Source of the DNA: CAJINA01 sp964636125
GTDB taxonomy: Bacteria > Desulfobacterota > Desulfobacteria > Desulfobacterales > CAJINA01
Direction: 5' to 3'
Length of the DNA stretch: 64,000 nucleotides
NCBI GenBank assembly: GCA_964636125.1
Contig: CAZWPX010000006.1
Coordinates: forward strand, 1 to 64,000
Shown: piece by piece, positions 50,468 to 58,990 of the stretch
How positions within the stretch are numbered: the first letter of the stretch is position 1
How the letters are laid out: each line of letters starts with the position of its first letter
The notes under the pieces: generated by a model
Databases searched by the model: none
Seen by the model: the letters and a program-made list of their open reading frames with translations, nothing else
What the model was told of the DNA's origin: nothing
Position numbers and translations under genes: made by a program

Positions 50468-51949
50468 TCAGCGCATCAATGACCGCTCCTGCCACTTGAG
50501 GATATATTTTTTCACCGTCCTGCGATCCAGGCGGATGTGCCGGGCCACGGCCCCGTAGGTGCCCAATTCCCGGTAGAGGTGGTGGCAGTGCTGCTGCAGG
50601 ATCTCCTGGGCATCCAGCCCGTGCAGCTCCGGGACGGTTTGGGGGCCTGTGTGGGCCGCCCCTTCCTGGTGGATGCTCTGGTAGGCCCGGTGGAGGAGAA
50701 TCTGCCGGATCGCCTGGGCCAGTTCACGCACATTGCCCGGCCACGGGTAGGCCGGGCCCAGGTCGGACAGGAGAATCCGGCGACACAGGTCAACCAGGTC
50801 GTCGGAGGGTTCACTGATAATCCGTGCCACGGTGTGGGCCAGCAGGTCGTCCAGTTCCCGGGGAGTCTCCTCTATACGCTGCCGCAAAGGCGGTACGATG
50901 ATCACGTCTGAGCACATGCGGTAAAGGAAATCTTCCCGCAGGATTTTGTGCCGCACGACCTCCTCCAGGGGCCGGTTGGTGGCCGCGATCACGCGGCCCT
51001 TGAACTTGAGCCGGTCATGGCTGCCCACCGGGCTGAAACGCCTGTCCTCCAACACCTTGAGCAGTTTAATCTGGATCGGCTGGGACACCTCTCCGATTTC
51101 ATCCAGAAATATGGCGCCGTGCCGGCTGCAGCGGCTGAAAACCCCCTTGTGATTGTATGTGGCCCCGGTAAAAGCGCCTTTGCGATGCCCGAACAACTCC
51201 GACTCGATCAGCGTTTCCGGAAACTGGGACAGGTTCAGCTCGATAAAAGAACGGGTGAAGCTTTCCGTGAACCGGCCACTTTTTTCATCAAAAGGAATAA
51301 AACCCGACTGGCCGATGGCGGCTGCCACGGTGCCTTTGCCCGTACCTGTTTCACCCAGAATCAGGGTGGAAAAATCCTCCATGCGGTCGCGCAGGTGACG
51401 GTCGTAGACATCCATGTCCAGCGTAAACACATTGTTCCACAAATGTTCACGCAAACGCCGCATGCCGGGACTGCGGCCGATGAGCCCCCTGAAAATGAAA
51501 AAATAGGCCCGCCGGAGCTGGAAACTGTATTCCAGGTAGCGGATGGACGCCCGCCGGGAAAGCCCGCCGGCCTGCATGGCCGCCAGCATCTCACCTGCAA
51601 ATGTCGCGGGCAGCGGTTTTTCTCCACGGACAATCTGGTCCTGAATAAATTGATCGAGGTGATCGACATAGCGGTAAAAGACATCAAACGCCAGGGCACG
51701 CTCCAGCACCTGGCGATCTTCGGCCGCATAGCGACGTGTATCCAGACGCCCGCCGGCACGCATGCGTTCCAGCCGGGCCGACACCTTTCGTATCGCGGCC
51801 TCAATCTGGCGTACCCGCCCGTCTCCCGGCTGGCCGCCGCCGATCTCTGTATCGATCCTTTCGCGTTCATCACTGAACGGATTGCTGAGGACCGCCCGGT
51901 TTACCTGCACGAAGTAATCTCGCTCCTGCGGATCAAGTTTAAACTGCAT
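50468..51949 (-). CDS. Sigma-54-dependent transcriptional activator
   Basis: A 493-residue bacterial enhancer-binding protein; the ATG at 51949 follows AGGGGGT. Residues 1-190 are a helical sensor domain without a phospho-acceptor receiver pattern and of unknown ligand. The AAA+ domain has Walker A GETGTGKG (199-206), the sigma-54 contact loop GAFTGA (258-263) and Walker B AIFLDEIG (279-286). The last ~60 residues hold an HTH (YGAVARHIRLDRRTVKKYILKW). It activates promoters used by RpoN polymerase. A 10-bp palindrome ATGTATACAT lies just upstream. The caspase-like gene is divergent and is a candidate target. Confidence 0.9.
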   Translation of the reverse strand: MQFKLDPQERDYFVQVNRAVLSNPFSDERERIDTEIGGGQPGDGRVRQIEAAIRKVSARLERMRAGGRLDTRRYAAEDRQVLERALAFDVFYRYVDHLDQFIQDQIVRGEKPLPATFAGEMLAAMQAGGLSRRASIRYLEYSFQLRRAYFFIFRGLIGRSPGMRRLREHLWNNVFTLDMDVYDRHLRDRMEDFSTLILGETGTGKGTVAAAIGQSGFIPFDEKSGRFTESFTRSFIELNLSQFPETLIESELFGHRKGAFTGATYNHKGVFSRCSRHGAIFLDEIGEVSQPIQIKLLKVLEDRRFSPVGSHDRLKFKGRVIAATNRPLEEVVRHKILREDFLYRMCSDVIIVPPLRQRIEETPRELDDLLAHTVARIISEPSDDLVDLCRRILLSDLGPAYPWPGNVRELAQAIRQILLHRAYQSIHQEGAAHTGPQTVPELHGLDAQEILQQHCHHLYRELGTYGAVARHIRLDRRTVKKYILKWQERSLMR

Positions 51950-51968
51950 GGCACCCCCTGCCGCCACC

Positions 51969-51979
51969 ATATGTATACA
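51969..51979. promoter_or_regulatory. Palindrome upstream of sigma-54 activator
   Basis: Perfect ATGTATACAT about 20 bp before the activator's start codon; possible autoregulatory site. No clear -24/-12 (GG-N10-GC) promoter could be fixed in the 290-bp divergent region. Confidence 0.35.
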
Positions 51980-52241
51980 TACTATATCATTCTTTGCACT
52001 GCCCTTAACTTGTACTACAAACAAAAAAATGCTTCAAACAAATTAATACATATAAATCCAATATGTTAAATGTGGGCATGCTATCGCTGGCATGACTATT
52101 GTAGTCTTATCCGTCAAATGCCCGCCGCCCATGAACCCGGGTTGTCTCGAAAATGGCTTCCTCCCGCTCGCCGCCGCGAAGATGCGCAAACCGCAACACT
52201 GTAAGGGCTGACACAGTTCCGCCAGGAAAAGGAGGTCCCCC

Positions 52242-53702
52242 ATGTATACGCTCATTCGTTTGGCAGGCAGCATTCTGCTCGCCTCGACCATCACCGCCTG
52301 TGTGTCCCAGCACTCGATCAAAAATGCCGCCCGCAAAGTAGAGTCCCGGTGGCAAACCCAGAACGGTCAGATATTGGAAAAAGAAGGCCGGCGCAGCTAT
52401 GCCGCCACCAAGCACCAGGGCTTTGCGGCGGTTCAGCGGGCCGCGGGCCGCCTGGGCATGGTCATCGAAAATCAAACCTATGAAACCGGATTCGTCTTCA
52501 TGTCCGCCCCTGCGCCGGCGCCCCTGACCGCACCTGAATGGGAACAGGTGCAGGCCGCCGAAACCAGGGCCATGCGGGACCTGGTGAGCCGGGACCTGGG
52601 TGTGTACCAGTGGTGGGTGACCCTGGATCCTTCAGGCAAGGAGGTCCTCGGCAATGTCTTTATCACCGAAAACCCCGATGGAATCAACGTCTCCCTGGGG
52701 CTGCGCCTGCGGGTAAAAGAGAGCTCATCCGACCGCCTGAAGCGGTTGCAGCCGCCGCCCACCGCCCTGCGCATGGGGCTGGCCAAGTTCTGGTCGGCCT
52801 ATGAGGCGGAACTTGATAACCTGCTGGGGACCGCCCCCTGCGTCAGCCCGCCCCAGCCAGCCAGGGAGGCTGCACCGGCCGGCAGTCCGGCCACACCCCC
52901 GCAGCCGCGGCAACCCGGCACCAACCCGGATGCCGTGGCGGTCATCATCGGCAATCGCACCTATGGCCGCCAGGTCCCCCCGGTGGAGTTCGCCCACCAG
53001 GATGCCGACGCATGGGCCGATTTTGCCACCGGCACCCTGGGTGTCCTTCCGGACAACGTGATCACGCTCAAAGATGCCTCACTGAAAGAAATGGAGGCCG
53101 TCCTGGGCAATACCCGCTCCCATGAGGGAACCCTCTGGCGCTGGAGCCGGCCGCTCGAATCCGACCTGTTCATCTTCTATTCCGGGCACGGACTGCCCGG
53201 GCAGAAAGACCGCCAGGCTTACCTGCTGCCCGTGGACACCCACCCCGACCGGGTGGAACTCGAAGGCTACCCGTTGACCCTGCTGTATGCAAACCTGGAA
53301 AAAATGGAGGCCCGTTCCGTCACGGTTTTCATTGATGCCTGTTTTTCAGGTCAGAGTCCCGGCGGACAGCTGGTGCGCAATGCCTCGGGGATTCGCGTGG
53401 TGCCCGCGCAGCAGGCGCCTGCCGCCATGGCCGTCATCTCGGCCGCCCGCGCCGATCAAATGGCCAGCTGGGACCGCGCGGCCCGGCAAGGACTGTTCAC
53501 CCGGCACTTGCTGCTGGGGCTGAACGGTGCGGCTGATCAGACCCGCTACGGAAACGCCGACGGATTTATCACCTTGCAGGAAGTTCACAAATACCTGGAC
53601 CGGGAAATGAGTTATGCCGCCCGGCGGCAGTATGGCCGCACCCAGCAGGCCGCTGTGTTCGGTGACCCGAACCGGGTGCTCATCCGGCTGCCTTCTGAGT
53701 AA
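52242..53702 (+). CDS. Caspase-like (C14) lipoprotein
   Basis: A 486-residue lipoprotein: signal peptide with lipobox TITAC (Cys20), AAGGAGG upstream of the ATG. Residues ~25-200 form a novel-looking N-terminal domain. A Pro-rich linker (202-228) leads to a C14 caspase fold with VAVIIGNRTYG at its start, the catalytic dyad His316 (FYSGHGLPG) and Cys367 (IDACFSG), and AVISAARADQMA near 400. Bacterial C14 proteases of this kind cut after basic residues. Periplasmic anchoring is unusual compared with the many cytoplasmic relatives. Divergent from a sigma-54 activator, which may control it. Confidence 0.85.
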   Translation: MYTLIRLAGSILLASTITACVSQHSIKNAARKVESRWQTQNGQILEKEGRRSYAATKHQGFAAVQRAAGRLGMVIENQTYETGFVFMSAPAPAPLTAPEWEQVQAAETRAMRDLVSRDLGVYQWWVTLDPSGKEVLGNVFITENPDGINVSLGLRLRVKESSSDRLKRLQPPPTALRMGLAKFWSAYEAELDNLLGTAPCVSPPQPAREAAPAGSPATPPQPRQPGTNPDAVAVIIGNRTYGRQVPPVEFAHQDADAWADFATGTLGVLPDNVITLKDASLKEMEAVLGNTRSHEGTLWRWSRPLESDLFIFYSGHGLPGQKDRQAYLLPVDTHPDRVELEGYPLTLLYANLEKMEARSVTVFIDACFSGQSPGGQLVRNASGIRVVPAQQAPAAMAVISAARADQMASWDRAARQGLFTRHLLLGLNGAADQTRYGNADGFITLQEVHKYLDREMSYAARRQYGRTQQAAVFGDPNRVLIRLPSE

Positions 53703-53793
53703 TGCCCTTCCTGGAATCCGGGTTGACAATCACAAAACTTCGGCCTATTTTCCATCCTGACCAAAACAGACAACCACAGGATGGACGCACCCC

Positions 53794-54213
53794 ATGACGG
53801 CAGAACACAAAGATTTCTGGCAAGACCACTCCCGGCACTACCTGGAGATGGCCCTGCGCTCAGACCACCACGAAGAGATCACGAACCCGGACGGCTACGG
53901 TAAAAAGACAGGCGACTGCCAGGACACCATCGAGATGTACCTGCGCCTGGAGGGTGACCGGATCAAACACATTGCGTTCACCACCGATGGCTGCCTCAAC
54001 ACCAACGCGTGCGGAAACACCGTGGCCCACATGGTCGCAGGCCAGCCGGTTGAAAAGGCCTGGGATGTTACGCCCGAGCAGGTGGCGGAATACCTGGAAA
54101 CTCTTCCGGAAGACCACTTTCACTGTGCCGAACTGGCCGTGGGCGCGCTCTACCTGGCCCTGGCCAGCTGCCGGGAGGCGCTTAAATCCCCCTGGAAGCA
54201 GGCTTACCGGTAA
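53794..54213 (+). CDS. IscU/NifU-like Fe-S scaffold protein
   Basis: A 139-residue relative of the IscU/SufU scaffold. Four Cys are visible: Cys42 (TGDCQDT), Cys67 and Cys73 (DGCLNTNACGN) and Cys111 (HCAEL); Cys42, Cys67 and Cys111 match the three cluster ligands of IscU. The residue after Cys42 differs from the usual CGD, so it belongs to a divergent, mostly anaerobe-linked group. It may assemble or carry Fe-S clusters for a particular target. It is 12 bp from the MBL hydrolase gene. Confidence 0.8.
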   Translation: MTAEHKDFWQDHSRHYLEMALRSDHHEEITNPDGYGKKTGDCQDTIEMYLRLEGDRIKHIAFTTDGCLNTNACGNTVAHMVAGQPVEKAWDVTPEQVAEYLETLPEDHFHCAELAVGALYLALASCREALKSPWKQAYR

Positions 54214-54225
54214 ACCGGTTTTAAT

Positions 54226-55107
54226 ATGGAAGAAAAAAATTTTGGTCCCATACGCTTTCTGCCGGGTCTAAACCGGGGCAAATATCCCTATTGTCATTCC
54301 ATTTACATCGAGGGTGCCAAAATCCTCATTGACCCGGCCTCGAACCGGGCACGCCTGAAAAGGCTGCGGGGTGAGGAAGGTGTGGAACAGGTCTGGTTGA
54401 GCCACTGGCACGAGGATCATTTCATGGACCTCGACCTGTTCGACGACCTGCCCCTGGGGGTCCACCCGCTGGATGCCCCCCCGCTGGCCGATGTGGAAAA
54501 CTTTTTGGACGCTTATAACGTCCGGTCCCCTGACTTCCGGAAAACGTGGCGTGCCCTTGTGGTTGACATGTTCCATTACCGGCCCAGAACCCCAAAGATC
54601 ACACTCACTGCCGGCAGGCGAATTGTAAACGGTGTCACCATTGACATCCTGCACGCCCCCGGGCACACGCCGGGGCACCTGGCTTTCTTTTTCCCGGACA
54701 GCGGCGTTCTGTTTCTGGGCGACTACGACCTCACCGCTTTCGGCCCCTGGTACGGGGACCGGGACTCCAGCATCGCCGACACCATCCAATCCGTCCAGGC
54801 ACTTGAACGGGTACCCGCCCGAACCTGGCTCACCTGTCACGAAACCGGTGTCTTCGAACATCCGCCGGGACAGCTGTGGTCGGATTACCGCGCGGTAATC
54901 GACCGCCGGGAGTCCCGCCTGCTTGATTATCTGGCGGCCCCCCGGTCAAAAGAAGAGATCATCGATGCCTGGATCGTTTATCGGAAACAGCGGGAGCCGG
55001 TGGATTTTTTCCGGTTCACCGAGTGGGCCATCGTGAAAAAGCACCTGGATGGGTTAATGGAAGCCGGGCAGGCTGTCTTTGAAGGCAATCGTTATTGCAG
55101 GGTTTGA
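54226..55107 (+). CDS. Metallo-beta-lactamase fold hydrolase
   Basis: A 293-residue MBL-fold enzyme with SHWHEDH (His60, His62, Asp64, His65), APGHTPGHLAFF (third metal His) and LGDYDLTAFGPWYGD (bridging Asp). The C-terminal extension (about 215-293) is a helical winged domain as in lactamase-like hydrolases of the glyoxalase II/RNase Z-related kind. Likely hydrolyses a thioester, lactone or phosphodiester; substrate unknown. It follows the IscU-like gene in one operon. Confidence 0.85.
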   Translation: MEEKNFGPIRFLPGLNRGKYPYCHSIYIEGAKILIDPASNRARLKRLRGEEGVEQVWLSHWHEDHFMDLDLFDDLPLGVHPLDAPPLADVENFLDAYNVRSPDFRKTWRALVVDMFHYRPRTPKITLTAGRRIVNGVTIDILHAPGHTPGHLAFFFPDSGVLFLGDYDLTAFGPWYGDRDSSIADTIQSVQALERVPARTWLTCHETGVFEHPPGQLWSDYRAVIDRRESRLLDYLAAPRSKEEIIDAWIVYRKQREPVDFFRFTEWAIVKKHLDGLMEAGQAVFEGNRYCRV

Positions 55108-55176
55108 AGATTAGCCATTGTAGGGTGGGAGTGGAGCGAGTTCCCTGACAGAAGGCGTGGCCGTGGATTTCGCCAC

Positions 55177-55415
55177 CTACTTCGAGGCCGCCGGCTTGGC
55201 TGTTACCCCCAGGTAAATGGCCGCCAGGGTAATCACGATGCCGGTCAGGCTGACCAGGGTGGTATCCCGGTTGAAGAAGAGTATGTCCCACACAAAAGAG
55301 AGTGCCGGCTGCAGCAAAAGGATCATCCCCACCAGGGAAACTCTGATTTGGGGCAGCGCCCGGGTAATAATCAGCCAGCCCACGGCCTGGCTGGTAATCC
55401 CATAGGTTGAACAGG
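55177..55415 (-). pseudogene. EamA/DMT transporter, C-terminal remnant
   Basis: The frame YGITSQAVGWLIITRALPQIRVSLVGMILLLQPALSFVWDILFF...LVSLTGIVITLAAIYLGV is the last two to three helices of an EamA permease. Everything upstream is missing because the omega-amidase gene ends only 14 bp away. Not functional. Confidence 0.75.
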
Positions 55416-55428
55416 GCCAGGAGCTTTT

Positions 55429-56223
55429 TCATGCGGTGGTATCGGGCAGGTTCAGGATCTCATGGTCGGCATCCATCCAGGCGGGAAAATCCCTGCGCCA
55501 GTTCTCCAGGATGTCCCGGGAAAGGGTGACCGTGCGCACAGCCGGCTGCTCTCTAATTTCAAACAGGCGGTTGCCCACCGGGTCGATGACGGCTGAATCC
55601 CCGCTGTAGGCCAGCCCGTTCCCGTCGGTGCCCACACGATTCACCCCGATCACGTAGCTCAGGTTCTCAATAGCCCGCGCCTTCAAGAGCACCCGCCAAT
55701 GCCCGGACCTGCGGGCCGGCCAATTGGCCAGGAAAATAGCGGCATCGTAGGCGTTGTCGAGATTACGTGACCAGGCCGGAAAGCGCAGGTCGTAGCAGAC
55801 AAACGGCCGGATGTTCCAGCCTTTAACCTTTACAGTTAAAAGGCTGCGGCCCCCGGCATAAATTTTGTCTTCCCCCAGCATCCGGAAAAGATGCCGCTTG
55901 TCACAAGTCAGCAGTTCACCAGTGGGTTTGGCCCACATGAGTCGGTTGAAAAAGCGGCCGCCTTCCGTGATCATCACGCTCCCGACCAGGTGCGCGTTCA
56001 GCTCTCCGGCTGTTTTCTGGAGCCACGCGACCGTCGGGCTGTCCATGGTCTGGGCAACCGGTCCAGGCTGCATGGAAAATCCCGTGGAAAACATCTCCGG
56101 CAGCACCACCAGGTCGGACGTATCGTCCAGCCCTTGCAACGCCTGGTCAAACAGGGCCAGGTTGGCCGCCGGATCTTCCCAGACCAGTTCACTCTGGACA
56201 ACGGTTACTTTCAGATCCGACAT
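55429..56223 (-). CDS. Omega-amidase (YafV-like nitrilase family)
   Basis: A 264-residue carbon-nitrogen hydrolase with the catalytic triad Glu43 (LPEMFSTGF), Lys109 (CDKRHLF) and Cys143 (FVCYDLRFP). Closest in layout to E. coli YafV and mammalian Nit2, which hydrolyse 2-oxoglutaramate or 2-oxosuccinamate. It overlaps the methionine aminotransferase gene by 13 bp on the same strand; together they can complete a glutamine-driven transamination cycle, removing the oxo-amide and making the reaction irreversible. Confidence 0.9.
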   Translation of the reverse strand: MSDLKVTVVQSELVWEDPAANLALFDQALQGLDDTSDLVVLPEMFSTGFSMQPGPVAQTMDSPTVAWLQKTAGELNAHLVGSVMITEGGRFFNRLMWAKPTGELLTCDKRHLFRMLGEDKIYAGGRSLLTVKVKGWNIRPFVCYDLRFPAWSRNLDNAYDAAIFLANWPARRSGHWRVLLKARAIENLSYVIGVNRVGTDGNGLAYSGDSAVIDPVGNRLFEIREQPAVRTVTLSRDILENWRRDFPAWMDADHEILNLPDTTA

Positions 56224-57353
56224 AGTTTTTCAGCTGCCTCCTGGAGCGTCTCGTCGGTTTTGGCAAAGCAGAACCGCAACACACGCTCGTCAGAATGATC
56301 ATGGTAAAAAACAGATGGCGGAATCGCCGCCACCTTGTGTTCCACGGTCAGGGTGCGGGCAAATTCCACATCCGGCGCGGCCGAAATATCCGTATAGTCC
56401 AGCATCTGGAAATAGGTTCCGGCACACGGCAGGGCCTTGAAGCGGGAGCCTTCAATGAGGGCTAGAAACAGATCCCGTTTTTTCTGATAAAAAGCCGGCA
56501 GATCCAGGTAGGCGGCCTGGTTTTCAAGGTATTTGGCGTAGGCAAACTGCACCGGGGTATTGACCGCGAAGGTCAGGAACTGGTGAATCTTTTGAAATTC
56601 ACGGGTGAGGGCCGCGGGTGCCAGGCAGTAGCCGACTTTCCAGCCCGTAGCGTGGTAGGTTTTGCCAAAACTACTGATCACAAAACTGCGGGCGGCCAGT
56701 TCCGGATAGCGGGCTATGCTCTCGTGGCGCTGGCCGTCGAACACAATGTGTTCATAGACTTCATCACTGAGAATTGAAATATCCGTGCCATCCACAAGGT
56801 CCGCCAGGGCCTGCATGTCCTCGGCTGTGAAGATAGCCCCGGTGGGGTTGTGCGGTGAATTGATCACGATCATTCTGGTTCGTGGCGTAAGGGCCTCTTT
56901 GACCTTCGCCCAGTCTACCCGGTATCCGGGGAAGGTCATTTTGACATACACCGGCCGGCCGCCGTTAAGCTCAATAACAGGGGCATAGGCATCGTAGGCC
57001 GGCTCAATAATGATGACCTCATCGCCCGGGCCCACCACCGCCGTCAGGGCGGCAAACAGGCCTTCGGTGGCACCGGCCGTTACCGTAATCTCCGTGGCCG
57101 GGTCATAGTCCCGACCATACAGCGCTGCTGTCTTGGCAGCAATTTTCTCCCGCAGGGCCGGAATCCCCTGCATGGGTGCATACTGGTTGTGCCCGGCCTG
57201 CATGTATTGCCAGACCAGTTCTTTGAGCTGCGGGTCGGTGTCGAAATCCGGAAACCCCTGGGACAGGTTGGTGGCATTGTTTTCTAGGGCCAGCTGGGTC
57301 ATGACCGCAAATATGGTCACCCCCACATCGGGAAGCTTGGACTGGATTTTCAT
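56211..57353 (-). CDS. Methionine (glutamine-dependent) aminotransferase, YbdL-like
   Basis: A 380-residue class I PLP aminotransferase. Key sites: NLSQGFPDFDTDP, NQYAPMQGIPALRE, NSPHNPTG (168-172 region), LSDEVYEH with Asp, SSFGKTYHATGWKVGY with Schiff-base Lys231, and a C-terminal LRFCFAK. This is the kynurenine aminotransferase/glutamine transaminase K/YbdL group, which prefers Met and aromatic acids. With the overlapping omega-amidase it would convert 4-methylthio-2-oxobutanoate plus Gln to Met, the last step of methionine salvage. Confidence 0.9.
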   Translation of the reverse strand: MKIQSKLPDVGVTIFAVMTQLALENNATNLSQGFPDFDTDPQLKELVWQYMQAGHNQYAPMQGIPALREKIAAKTAALYGRDYDPATEITVTAGATEGLFAALTAVVGPGDEVIIIEPAYDAYAPVIELNGGRPVYVKMTFPGYRVDWAKVKEALTPRTRMIVINSPHNPTGAIFTAEDMQALADLVDGTDISILSDEVYEHIVFDGQRHESIARYPELAARSFVISSFGKTYHATGWKVGYCLAPAALTREFQKIHQFLTFAVNTPVQFAYAKYLENQAAYLDLPAFYQKKRDLFLALIEGSRFKALPCAGTYFQMLDYTDISAAPDVEFARTLTVEHKVAAIPPSVFYHDHSDERVLRFCFAKTDETLQEAAEKLCRI

Positions 57354-57401
57354 GGGTTCCTCCGTAAGCAGTCGTCATACCCATAAACCACATGAAAATT
57401 T

Positions 57402-57481
57402 AATGCAATGTTTGCCTTTTGTATTGCATTCATCCGGAGCTTGTAAGATATTCTGGGCAGGCTAGGCGTTTAAACGCTTAG
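57402..57481. promoter_or_regulatory. Two palindromes in a divergent promoter region
   Basis: AATGCAAT (57402-57409) and ATTGCATT (57423-57430) form an 8-bp inverted repeat with 13-nt spacing, 50 bp upstream of the aminotransferase. A near-perfect 20-bp palindrome centred on GCGTTTAAACGC lies at 57462-57481, nearer the YpsA-like gene. Both look like protein-binding sites. Confidence 0.45.
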
Positions 57482-57586
57482 GGCATAGTAGCCACGATGG
57501 ATTCGGTTGCCTGTAACGGTTGTCAGTCTTCTTACTCGTAATCTTGATCACGGTTTTTTGGCTCAAGCTATCAGGGAAAAGCAGTC

Positions 57587-58384
57587 GTGATAGAAAAAAT
57601 TATTTCAGGGGGACAAACCGGTGCCGATCAGGGTGCCCTGGATACAGCCATCCGACTGGGCATCGAACACGGCGGCTGGATCCCCAAAGGCCGTAAAACA
57701 GAGGCCGGCCCCTTGCCGGAACACTACCGGCTCCAGGAAATGCCCACCGGCCAATACCCTGCCCGGACGGAAAAAAACGTGGTGTCGGCCGAGGCCACCG
57801 TTATTTTCACCCACGGCGCCCTGACCGGCGGCTCCCTGCTGACCCAGCAAATCGCGATTCGTCACGGTCGCCCCTGGCTGCATGTGGACCTTGCCGCCAC
57901 CGCCGCTTTCGAGACGGCCCGGAACATCGCGGACTGGATCAAAGCCTATGACATCCGGGTCCTCAATGTGGCCGGTTCACGGGCAAGCCAGGACCCGCAA
58001 ATTTACCAGGCCACCGCGGATATCCTGGAAAGCGCCTATTACCTGGGTCTTGTTCAGATGCCCTCCGGGGATTTTGCAAACAGCCTGGCCGGAGCACCTG
58101 AATCAATTGATCAGGCTGTCAATTTACTGGTTGCCCAGCTGCCCCTCAAAGACAGGATTGCCATTGCCAACCTGGCTCGGGGCCAGCTCTTAAACCTGTA
58201 CCAGGCAATTGAGTCTTACCTGGATGGTGAGTTTGCCCTTGAGCGGGGCAACGAGCAATTGCTGGCCGACTGCAACCGCTACCTGGCTGAAAACCTGGAA
58301 AGTGAAACCGAACCGGCCATGGCCATTATTACAGAACTCTGGCTGAGATTGAAGGAAACACATCGATTGCGAATTGTTAAATGA
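57587..58384 (+). CDS. YpsA-like SLOG protein (putative molybdenum carrier)
   Basis: A 265-residue protein; GTG start. The first ~155 residues match the cpYpsA/putative molybdenum carrier SLOG group: IISGGQTGADQGALDTAIRLGI, GWIPKGRKTEAGPLPEHYRLQEMPT, TEKNVVSAEATVIFTHGALTGGSLLT and LNVAGSRASQDPQI. The glycine-rich start binds a nucleotide or related ligand in this Rossmann-like fold. The C-terminal ~105 residues are a separate helical region. The molybdenum role of the family name rests on one homologue and is not certain. It is followed after 9 bp by a phosphatase gene. Confidence 0.8.
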   Translation: MIEKIISGGQTGADQGALDTAIRLGIEHGGWIPKGRKTEAGPLPEHYRLQEMPTGQYPARTEKNVVSAEATVIFTHGALTGGSLLTQQIAIRHGRPWLHVDLAATAAFETARNIADWIKAYDIRVLNVAGSRASQDPQIYQATADILESAYYLGLVQMPSGDFANSLAGAPESIDQAVNLLVAQLPLKDRIAIANLARGQLLNLYQAIESYLDGEFALERGNEQLLADCNRYLAENLESETEPAMAIITELWLRLKETHRLRIVK

Positions 58385-58393
58385 AGGACAACT

Positions 58394-58846
58394 ATGCCGG
58401 ACATTATATTTGTTTGTACAGGTAACATCTGCCGCAGCCCGATGGCGGAGGGAATTTTAAGACACCGCTGGAGCGAAGCCGGGATAGAAGACCGGACCGT
58501 CTCTTCCATGGGTGTCCAGGGGCTGGATGAATCACAGGCCACGGAGCTGGCCCGGCAGGTGTGCCAGGAACATGGCGTTGACATTTCCGAGCACCTGTCA
58601 CGCTCCATCATCGGGGAAGAACTGCAGACTGCAGATCTAATCCTCTGTATGGAACCGGGGCATGTCTCTTTTATCAACACCTTCTACCCGTGGCACAGCG
58701 ACCGGATTGCACTGCTGGGAGCCTGGCCGGGCAAACCCAAAAGAAAGAGCACTGTCCAGGACCCCATAGGCGGTTCACTGGGACTCTATCGCAAGGTTTT
58801 CAAAATCGTCAATTCCCACATAGACCGGATTCTGCCGCAGTTGTAA
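58394..58846 (+). CDS. Low-molecular-weight protein phosphatase
   Basis: A 150-residue LMW-PTP with the P-loop CTGNICRS (Cys8-x5-Arg14) and a C-terminal acid loop in QDPIGG. Ile12 stands where arginine phosphatases such as YwlE have Thr, which favours protein tyrosine phosphatase activity. AAGGA is 8 nt upstream. Co-transcribed with the SLOG protein. Confidence 0.88.
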   Translation: MPDIIFVCTGNICRSPMAEGILRHRWSEAGIEDRTVSSMGVQGLDESQATELARQVCQEHGVDISEHLSRSIIGEELQTADLILCMEPGHVSFINTFYPWHSDRIALLGAWPGKPKRKSTVQDPIGGSLGLYRKVFKIVNSHIDRILPQL

Positions 58847-58990
58847 CCAACTGCCATGCAGTTCAAGGTCATTGAGTGTTTTTAGGATTGAAATTTTCAT
58901 CTGACGCTGAGATGGGGCCAAAGGGGGTATTGTGACACAGTCTCTGAGGACCAGGTTTTTAAAGACAGAGATAAATGAGGCCTGCTGCTC

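Noticed and set aside
50948..52069. 373-codon plus-strand ORF antisense to the sigma-54 activator
   Set aside because: The opposite strand encodes a complete enhancer-binding protein with all motifs; this frame is a shadow.
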